Below, one piece after another: positions 53,864 through 62,011 of a stretch of DNA of 64,000 nt. The position numbers were made by a program, and so were the translations under genes. Numbering within the stretch: the first letter of the stretch is position 1; every line of letters begins with the position of its first letter. The notes under the pieces are model-generated. The model saw nothing but the letters and a program-made list of their open reading frames with translations, was not told where the DNA came from and ran no database searches. The stretch covers positions 1 to 64,000 of the forward strand of contig NZ_ATDN01000012.1 in the NCBI RefSeq assembly GCF_004014805.1, read 5' to 3'. Source of the stretch: Mycolicibacterium elephantis DSM 44368 (GTDB taxonomy: Bacteria > Actinomycetota > Actinomycetes > Mycobacteriales > Mycobacteriaceae).

Positions 53864-56800
53864 GTGGGGGCTCAACATCGGGCAAAGAATCGGCGGGTCA
53901 GCGGGAGGGCTCTTGGCCGAAAAGGTCGCCACCGCGCCACCCTGCGGCAGGGCGGCTACGTCGACTTCACTCCCCCATCGCTCGACCTGACGACGGGGCG
54001 GTCTCCTGTGATGGCTCCATACGCGCGCTACATCGGGCGGGTGGGCGCGCTGGCTCTGGCGCTCGGCGTCGGGGCGGCTGTGGCCACCGGCCAGGGCGTG
54101 GGTATCGCCCGCGCCGACAATGCTGCCACCGGCTCCAACGAGAAGTCCTCGACGGCCGATGCGTCGTCTCCGACCGCGGGCCAGGAAGCCGGCGAGGCTG
54201 CGCCGACCGACGGCCAAGACACCGCGATCGACGACGACGACGAGACCGCCGACCTCACCGAAGACGTGGACGACCTCGACGAAGACCTCGGCGACGACGT
54301 CCCTGATGACGACGTCCCCGGTGACGACAATGAAGTCGACGCGGAAGACATTGCGGACGAGAGTCTTCCGTCGACGACGGCGGAGCCCATTCCAGCCGTC
54401 ACGGTCACCCCAAAGCCGGACTCCGAAAGCGAGGTGCTGCTCTTGGGTTCGGTAGCCGCATCGCTGTCGAGCACGTCGCTGACGGAGCAAGAGCCAACCA
54501 CCAGCGTCGCCTCCGGCGATGAAGCCGAGCCGGTGAGCCCGTTGACCGACGTGAACATCGAAGCGGAGTCGTCGCCTGCCGAGCCGACAGAGGTTTTTCA
54601 GCTCGTCGCAACCTTCGTTGACGGGCCCGCCGCGACCACGCTGGCCGACACTTCGCCGGAGCAGCCCACGGTGGCGACGGCCGCCGCATCAGACGATTTA
54701 GTGAACATTGCGACAAGTTTTGTCGGAATGCTGTTTTCACCGTTCCTCGCACCGGGTCCGGCCATCCCCGCCCCACCGCCGTTCCTGTGGGCACTCTTGG
54801 AGTGGGTGCGCCGCGAAGTCCATCGCACATTCTTCAACCCCACCCCGGTCGCGGTCGCCGACGTCGTCACGGTCACCGGTATGGCTCCGACGATCATCGA
54901 CGTGCTCGGCAACGACGTCGACGGCGAACCTCTTGCGATCGTCGGGTACAGCCAACCCGCCAACGGCACCGTCACGCTCAACCAAGACAACACGTTCACC
55001 TACACCCCGGCAGCCGGCTTCAAGGGCACCGATACGTTCACGTACACCGTCAGCGACGCCGGCGGGGCCTGGCACCTGCACGGCCTGGCCGGACTTTTCG
55101 GGCTCGGACACACCGCGACCGCCACGGTGACCATCACGGTGGGTAACCCGCCGCCGGTGGTCGGCGACCCCGCATACCAAGTGAGCGTCAACGAGCTTTC
55201 CGGCGTCGTCACGGGGCGGGTCAACGCTACCGATCCCGGCGGCGACGACCTGACCTACGAGCTGGTCACGGACATCGACCCGACCCTGGGAAGCGTGGCC
55301 GTCGACCCGACCAGCGGGTTGTTCTACTTCATCCCGACGTCCGAAAGCCGCCGCGCCGCCTATGATTCGACGGGCGACCCCACCGTCACCTTCACCATCG
55401 CCGTGACCGACGGCGAGGAGAGCGTCACCGTCGACGTCACCGCGCCGATCTCACCCAGCCAGGGCCACCCCGACGACGACGGCGTGCTCGACCCGAACGA
55501 TTTGGCGGACCTGGTCGCCGACGGGACGGTCGAGGTGGCCCAGAACGACGACGGCACGGTGCGCGTCATCGACGGCACGTTCACCGACGACGTCGTCCGC
55601 AACAGCGCCGACGCCGCACAAGCGCTCAACCGTATCGCCGAACTACTGGGTGCCACAGAAGGATTCGCGGACGCCGCTGACATCCGCGTGGAGACGGTGC
55701 GCCAACCAACGCAGGACGGCGCCTTCACCGAGGTGGTCTATCGTCTGGAACAGTCCGTCAACGGTGTCCCCGTTCTCGGCAGCGAAGCCATCCTGGTCAC
55801 CGACGGCAGCGGCACCGTGCTCGGGGTGTTCAGCAGCTACAACGACCGGGTGTTGTCGGTCGACACCACACCGGACGGCAGCGTCACCGACAAGTCGCAG
55901 GCCGAGGCGGTGGCCACGGCCGCGCTGCTGGACAGCCTGAGCGACATCCTCGCCGAAGAAGCCCGGGACAGCTTCGTGGCCTCGCTGGTGTTTGACAGCG
56001 AGTTGGTGATCTATGACCCCAACCGGGGCGCCGAACCGCGCTTGTTGTGGTTGGTCAGAGTGTCCACACCGTTGCCGGAAGACCCCGATCCGGAAACGGG
56101 ACCGCCGCCTTCGGAAACCGGGCTTCCGGTTGTCGGCGGCCGCTACTTCATCTACGCAAATGGCGCCGACGCCGGGCAGATTCGCACGGAGAGCTCAGGA
56201 TTGGACGGTTTGCACGCTCTGACGTCAACCGTCGACAGGGCGCGTGACCTGAAGGACGTCGAGCGGTGGCTGAACGTCCAAAGATCCGGCAACATCTACG
56301 TTTTGGTCGACGCGATACGCAACATCAGGACCATGACGTCGTCCGGTGACTTCGTTCGCAAGGGATTCTTCGGCTGGGACCGGGCAGCCGTGTCCGCTCA
56401 CGCCAATCTCGCCGACGTATACGACTACTACAAGAATCGACTCGGCAAGCGATCCTTTGACTTCGCGGATCGCTTCGGCCTAGGCACCGGCATCAAGATC
56501 ACCCTCGACAACGCGCCGCAGGCGAGCTGGTACCTCGACGGCGCGAAGAAGGGCTTCCACTTCGGCGATGAGACTCAGCGCGCAATGGACATCGTCGCCC
56601 ATGAATTCAGCCACGCCGTGATCAGCGACATTGTCGGTCGCGGATATACGTACGGGTTGGAGGGCAACAAGGAATCCGAGGCGCTCAACGAAGCATACGC
56701 GGACATCTTGGGCAACCTGATCGAGAACAAGACCACCAGCGGTCGATGGACGATCGGCGAAGACTACCGCAATTGCAGCCGAGTAGCCTCCTGCGGGCGC

Positions 56801-58225
56801 AGCATGGCCAACCCGGTGCGCGCAAGATATTCCGCCATCAAGAGCACCGACAGCATCTACGAGATGGCGAGCGTGTTCGAGTACGCCGCCTACAGGATGA
56901 TGGACGATGAAAGAACCAGCGGGATCTCGAACGAGCAGTGGTCGCGGGTGTTCTACAACTCGGCGCAGCGGCTTCACTTCGGTGCAGGGTTCGGGGACGC
57001 CGCCAACGCGGTGATCAGTTCTGCACGCAGTCAAGGCTTTACATCGAGCCAACTTGACGCCGTGCGGAGCGCCTTCGCCGAAACCGAGATGTTGGCTCCG
57101 CGAGGCTATGTGCCGCCCGCCTCGGACGGACCGACACCGACGCTGGTCTCGACGATCCCGCTGGGTGAAACCCCGCTGAACGTGACGGTCAGCCGGGACG
57201 GACGTTTCGTCTACGTCGACTCGTTCAAGGCCACGTATTCGCCGGAGACGGGCTCGAGGCTGGTCGTAACCCTCACGCAGATCAACACGCTGACCGGACA
57301 GACTCAAACCGAGGTGATCTCCGAGAGCGCTGCGGGCGGGAGCATCATCTATCCGTACGGCGTGGCGGCCAGTCCCGATGGTCGCTACGTCTATCTGCTG
57401 AACGGGGACAACAGCAATATCGCGATTCCCGCAACTGTCACGGTGTTCGACACCGTCACGCAGCAGCCCGTGGGCAACCCGATTCCGGTCGGCAACACGC
57501 CCGCAGGCCGACTGTTCATCAGCCCCGACGGCAGCCGCTTGTACGCCACCACCATGAACCCCGGCGGCCAAGGTATGCCCGCGGGCACGATTTCGGTGGT
57601 CAACACCTCGACCAAGACAGTCACGCATACGATTCCGGTCGGCTACGTGCAGGACGTCGCGTTCGGACCCGACGGCAGCCGCGCGTACGCGGTCGGGCAG
57701 CAATTCACCGCTACTGGCCTGGCGCGGTCGGTCATCAAGGTGATCAACACCGCCAACTCCGCTGTGCTGCGCGAGATCACCGTCGGTGACTACCGGTCGG
57801 CCGAAGACGGCATGGTCTACGTCGGCCAGGTGGAGGCAAGCGCTGACAATCGGCGGCTGTACGCCTTGGTGATCGATTCGCAGGAAGATGCTTACGTCTA
57901 TTCGATCCGGGTGTACGACACTGCGACGGGCACGGTTCTCGACACCTATGAGAACGTGGGCGCGGCGTTCGGCAGCATCGGCCAGCGGGGCAGGTTCATG
58001 GTGCTGAGCAAGGACGGGCGGTACCTGTACGCACGGGACGCAGCAACGATGACTCTGAAGGTGATCGACACCCGCACCGGCGAATACGTCGGCGATCCCG
58101 TGCCCTATGAAACCAGCTCCCCGAGCGTCGCCGACATGCTCATAAGCCCAGATGGCAAGCAGCTGTACTTCATCGGTCCGGACTCCACGGGCGGCGGCAC
58201 GATGCATGTCTTCGACCTCTTCTAG
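53864..58225 (+). CDS. Large exported M4-like metalloprotease with cadherin-like domains and a YncE-type propeller
   Basis: This is a 1453-residue exported protein. A basic N-terminal tail (1-50) leads to a hydrophobic export segment (about 57-80) and an acidic Asp/Glu/Thr/Pro stretch (90-175). Two cadherin-like/Ig-like domains follow (about 331-425 and 430-528), then an FTP-like propeptide region (545-690). A thermolysin-like domain carries HEFSH (913-917) and NEAYAD with Glu943 and Asp947, the third zinc ligand pattern of family M4. The spacing His917-Glu943 is longer than in thermolysin, and the stretch matching the thermolysin second histidine reads DSIYEMAS (Tyr999). The C-terminal ~360 residues have YVTN/YncE propeller repeats such as VTVSRDGRFVYV and LFISPDGSRLYAT. 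GTG 53864 follows GAGGGGG. Confidence 0.85.
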   Translation: MGAQHRAKNRRVSGRALGRKGRHRATLRQGGYVDFTPPSLDLTTGRSPVMAPYARYIGRVGALALALGVGAAVATGQGVGIARADNAATGSNEKSSTADASSPTAGQEAGEAAPTDGQDTAIDDDDETADLTEDVDDLDEDLGDDVPDDDVPGDDNEVDAEDIADESLPSTTAEPIPAVTVTPKPDSESEVLLLGSVAASLSSTSLTEQEPTTSVASGDEAEPVSPLTDVNIEAESSPAEPTEVFQLVATFVDGPAATTLADTSPEQPTVATAAASDDLVNIATSFVGMLFSPFLAPGPAIPAPPPFLWALLEWVRREVHRTFFNPTPVAVADVVTVTGMAPTIIDVLGNDVDGEPLAIVGYSQPANGTVTLNQDNTFTYTPAAGFKGTDTFTYTVSDAGGAWHLHGLAGLFGLGHTATATVTITVGNPPPVVGDPAYQVSVNELSGVVTGRVNATDPGGDDLTYELVTDIDPTLGSVAVDPTSGLFYFIPTSESRRAAYDSTGDPTVTFTIAVTDGEESVTVDVTAPISPSQGHPDDDGVLDPNDLADLVADGTVEVAQNDDGTVRVIDGTFTDDVVRNSADAAQALNRIAELLGATEGFADAADIRVETVRQPTQDGAFTEVVYRLEQSVNGVPVLGSEAILVTDGSGTVLGVFSSYNDRVLSVDTTPDGSVTDKSQAEAVATAALLDSLSDILAEEARDSFVASLVFDSELVIYDPNRGAEPRLLWLVRVSTPLPEDPDPETGPPPSETGLPVVGGRYFIYANGADAGQIRTESSGLDGLHALTSTVDRARDLKDVERWLNVQRSGNIYVLVDAIRNIRTMTSSGDFVRKGFFGWDRAAVSAHANLADVYDYYKNRLGKRSFDFADRFGLGTGIKITLDNAPQASWYLDGAKKGFHFGDETQRAMDIVAHEFSHAVISDIVGRGYTYGLEGNKESEALNEAYADILGNLIENKTTSGRWTIGEDYRNCSRVASCGRSMANPVRARYSAIKSTDSIYEMASVFEYAAYRMMDDERTSGISNEQWSRVFYNSAQRLHFGAGFGDAANAVISSARSQGFTSSQLDAVRSAFAETEMLAPRGYVPPASDGPTPTLVSTIPLGETPLNVTVSRDGRFVYVDSFKATYSPETGSRLVVTLTQINTLTGQTQTEVISESAAGGSIIYPYGVAASPDGRYVYLLNGDNSNIAIPATVTVFDTVTQQPVGNPIPVGNTPAGRLFISPDGSRLYATTMNPGGQGMPAGTISVVNTSTKTVTHTIPVGYVQDVAFGPDGSRAYAVGQQFTATGLARSVIKVINTANSAVLREITVGDYRSAEDGMVYVGQVEASADNRRLYALVIDSQEDAYVYSIRVYDTATGTVLDTYENVGAAFGSIGQRGRFMVLSKDGRYLYARDAATMTLKVIDTRTGEYVGDPVPYETSSPSVADMLISPDGKQLYFIGPDSTGGGTMHVFDLF

Positions 58226-58242
58226 CTACCGAGGTCGCCCAT

Positions 58243-58260
58243 GGATCTAAAGGTTCCGTA
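58243..58260. repeat. 18-bp direct repeat, right copy
   Basis: GGATCTAAAGGTTCCGTA starts 18 bases after the protease stop and matches the left copy at 53658-53675 with one C/A difference. Confidence 0.7.
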
Positions 58261-58322
58261 ACACCCGCGCGGCGCGCGGCGATGATCTTGACGTAGGTGC
58301 CGTTCGGAGTCGGGGAGGCCGT

Positions 58323-58901
58323 GTGCGTTGTCGCTGGAGGGCCGCTCTCATAGCGGTCGCGCTGTCAGTCGCCGTCGTCGTCGGAGAGTTTTCGCCCACA
58401 GTGGCGCAGGCGCAGCCGACGGCCGCGGTGAAGGACTTCTCCAAGCCGGCGATCGTCATTCTGGGGTACGGCCTCCATCCGAACGGCACCATGCGGCCGG
58501 TGTTGCGTCGTCGCGTGATGATGGGACTGACCGTGGCGCAGTTCTTCCCGCAGTCGCCGATCATCGTGACCGGCGGCAACCCGCGCAACGGCATCACCGA
58601 GGCCGCGCAGATGCGCCGAATGCTCACGATGCTGGGCTTTCCGCCGCACCGGATCATCGTGGAGGACAGGGCGAACAGCACCGTGCAGAACGCGCGGTTC
58701 TCGGTGCCGCTGGCCAAGGAGGCGGACACGTCGGGCATCATCCTGGTCACGTCGTCGTCGCACCAGGACCGCGCGGACACCACGTTCATCAACGAGGGCG
58801 CCAACATCCTTGCCACGGTGAGCTTTCCCGATGAGAACCCGCAGACCAACGTCGTGCAGTTCGTGCACGACGTGATGAGCCCGTTCATCAACGTGCGCTA
58901 G
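58323..58901 (+). CDS. YdcF/SanA-like (DUF218) exported protein
   Basis: This is a 192-residue protein with a Sec-type signal (MRCRWRAALIAVAL, cleavage near AQAQP at about residue 31). The DUF218 domain shows AIVILGYGLHPNG, LRRRVMMGLTVAQ, IIVTGGNPRNGITEAAQM, IIVEDRANSTVQNA and ILVTSSSHQDRA. DUF218 proteins (ElyC, SanA, YdcF) act at the envelope, some in peptidoglycan lipid-carrier metabolism; the activity is unknown. The frame uses GTG 58323; a second GTG two bases earlier is out of frame. There is no clear ribosome site beyond GGGGAGG about eleven bases upstream. Confidence 0.82.
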   Translation: MRCRWRAALIAVALSVAVVVGEFSPTVAQAQPTAAVKDFSKPAIVILGYGLHPNGTMRPVLRRRVMMGLTVAQFFPQSPIIVTGGNPRNGITEAAQMRRMLTMLGFPPHRIIVEDRANSTVQNARFSVPLAKEADTSGIILVTSSSHQDRADTTFINEGANILATVSFPDENPQTNVVQFVHDVMSPFINVR

Positions 58902-58920
58902 CCCGGCGGTATCGGCGAGC

Positions 58921-59164
58921 CGGCCCACGCTGAGTGAGCAGCCACGGTCGCGATCCGGCGGGTTTGACAACCGTGGCTGCTATCTCGGCGCCAACGGCCA
59001 GCGGCCCGCCGCCGAGTGAGTAGCTACGGTCGCGATCCGGCGGGTTTGACAACCGTGGCTGCTACCTCAGCGCCAACGGCAAGCGGCCCACGCCGACTGA
59101 GCAGCTACGGTCGCGATCCGGCGGGTTTGACAACCGTGGCTGCTACCTCAGCGCCAACGGCAAG
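58921..59164. repeat. 81/82-bp tandem hairpin repeat, three copies
   Basis: Units start at CGGCCC (58921, 59002 and 59084). Each contains ACGGTCGCGATCCGGCGGG (58944, 59026 and 59107) within a stem-loop: GCAGCCACGGT (58938-58948) pairs with ACCGTGGCTGC (58970-58980) around a 21-base loop. In copies 2 and 3 the left arm has C-to-T changes that leave G-U pairs in a plus-strand RNA. The whole gap 58902-59231 contains only this array and the promoter of the next gene. Confidence 0.85.
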
Positions 59165-59168
59165 GTAA

Positions 59169-60563
<1,395 letters not shown>

Positions 60564-60571
<8 letters not shown>

Positions 60572-61379
60572 CGGACCTCACTCTCCTGATATGCGAGATG
60601 CCGTCGCCCGTGGAATCGGTTGGGCGTTCGGTGCTTTCGAGGAACGGACGCACGATGTCCATCGGGATGGGGAACACGACGGTGGAGTTCTGATCGGCGC
60701 CGAGTTCGAGCAGGGTCTGCAGATAGCGCAGCTGCAGCGACGCGGGGCTCTCGCTGAGCGTCATCGCGGCGTCGCGCAGTTCGGTGGAGGCCTGCAGCTC
60801 ACCGTGCGCGCTGATGACCTTCGCGCGGCGTTCCCGTTCGGCCTCGGCCTCGCGGGCCATCGCGCGCTGCATCATCTCGGGGATCTCGACGTCCTTGATC
60901 TCGACCACCTCGACCTGAATCCCCCACGGCTCGGTCTGTTTGGCGATCGACGCCGCCAGGTCCTCGTTGAGGTCGGCACGGTGCGCCAGCAGGGTGTCCA
61001 GGTCGGCGCGGCCGACGACCGAACGCAGCGTGGTCTGGGCGATCTGAGAGGTGGCGACCGCGAAGTTCTCCACGGCCATCACGGATTTCGTCGCGTCGAC
61101 CACCCGGAACAGCACGACGGCGTTGACGCGGGCGGTGACGTTGTCGCGGGTGATGACCTCCTGCGGCGGGATGGTCAGCGTCACCGTGCGCAGGTCGACG
61201 CGGACCAGCTTGTCGACGCCGGGCAGCACGACGACGATGCCCGGCCCGAGCGGTCCGCGCAGCCGGCCGAGCCGAAACGCCACCCCGCGTTCGTACTCCT
61301 TGATGATGCGCAGCGACGCGATCGCCACGCCCACCAACACGACGGCCAAGAAGACGACCACGACCACCCAGGCGCCCAT
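60564..61379 (-). CDS. Slipin/SPFH (band 7) membrane protein
   Basis: This is a 271-residue stomatin-like protein. An N-terminal membrane helix (WVVVVVFLAVVLVGVAIASL) is followed by the SPFH domain: IIKEYERGVAFRLGR, GPGIVVVLPGVDKLVRVDLR, TLRSVVGRADLDTLLAHR and GIQVEVVEIKDVEIPEMMQRAMAREAEAERER. These form membrane scaffolds that organise partner complexes or proteases. No NfeD partner is adjacent. The ATG shares a base with the stop of the preceding gene (TGATG), so it is co-translated with the NO-reductase operon. Confidence 0.92.
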
Positions 61380-62011
61380 CAGCGTGGCTCCCGTCGATCG
61401 GAGGCATACGTGGTGCGACGGCGGAGTTCGGCTTCGGCCAGTCGGTTTCGCTCATCGAGGTTGTCGTCAAGGGACTGGAACACCACGCCGTCGGGCACGG
61501 CCGGGGTACGGCGCAGGTGTGACCACAGCGGCAGCGACACCAGCCCGGCGGCCACCGCGCTCCCTATCAACAGCAGCGCCTCGGGCACGGTGTTGGCGGC
61601 GAGCGCCATCGCCAGCGGCCAGATCACCGCGATCGCGCTGACAGCGCAGGCGATTCCGCGGTGGAAACGCGCGGCCTCCGACGCGGGCCAGCTGTCGATC
61701 GCCCGGCTGATCTCGCGGCCGTCCTGCGAGGTGGTGCAGGTGTGCTTGACCGGGCAGGCGTTGCAGATCGACGGGCTGCCGCGGTAGCGCATGACGCGGT
61801 TGTCCGGGTCGAACGAGGTGGGCCACAGCCACTGGTCCTCGGGGCACAGCCAGGCGTCGTGATCCTCGTGGTAGACGAACGGTCCGTTGCGGTGCCCCTC
61901 CACCGTCGCCGCCGCGCGGCGGGCGAAAGTGTCGATGCCGTAGGCGATTAGGACCAGCAGCGCGGCGTAGCCGATGGTCAGCCAGGTGGCGGCTTCGATG
62001 CCCGCGGTCAT
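61379..62011 (-). CDS. Membrane protein with a transposase-like four-cysteine motif, coupled to the NO reductase
   Basis: This is a 210-residue protein with one N-terminal membrane helix (about 9-28) and two near the C-terminal half (118-138 and 143-163). Between them a cytosolic segment has Cys56 in AWLCPEDQ and Cys83, Cys86 and Cys92 in SICNACPVKHTCTTS. The layout (tyrosine-rich lead-in, CP, then C-x2-C-x5-C followed by basic residues) closely resembles the zinc-like segment near the end of IS1182-type transposases. Metal or Fe-S binding is plausible. ATG 62011 overlaps the NO-reductase stop as ATGA. The frame further upstream lies in the reductase gene and is rejected. Confidence 0.75.
   Translation of the reverse strand: MTAGIEAATWLTIGYAALLVLIAYGIDTFARRAAATVEGHRNGPFVYHEDHDAWLCPEDQWLWPTSFDPDNRVMRYRGSPSICNACPVKHTCTTSQDGREISRAIDSWPASEAARFHRGIACAVSAIAVIWPLAMALAANTVPEALLLIGSAVAAGLVSLPLWSHLRRTPAVPDGVVFQSLDDNLDERNRLAEAELRRRTTYASDRREPR

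Noticed and set aside
56480-58207. 575-codon minus-strand open frame antisense to the protease gene
   Set aside because: It lacks a ribosome site and domain similarity, and the plus strand encodes clear propeller repeats.
58921-59164. Possible CRISPR array
   Set aside because: The units are 81/82-bp tandem copies without variable spacers, and no cas gene is near. The same holds for 46344-46609.
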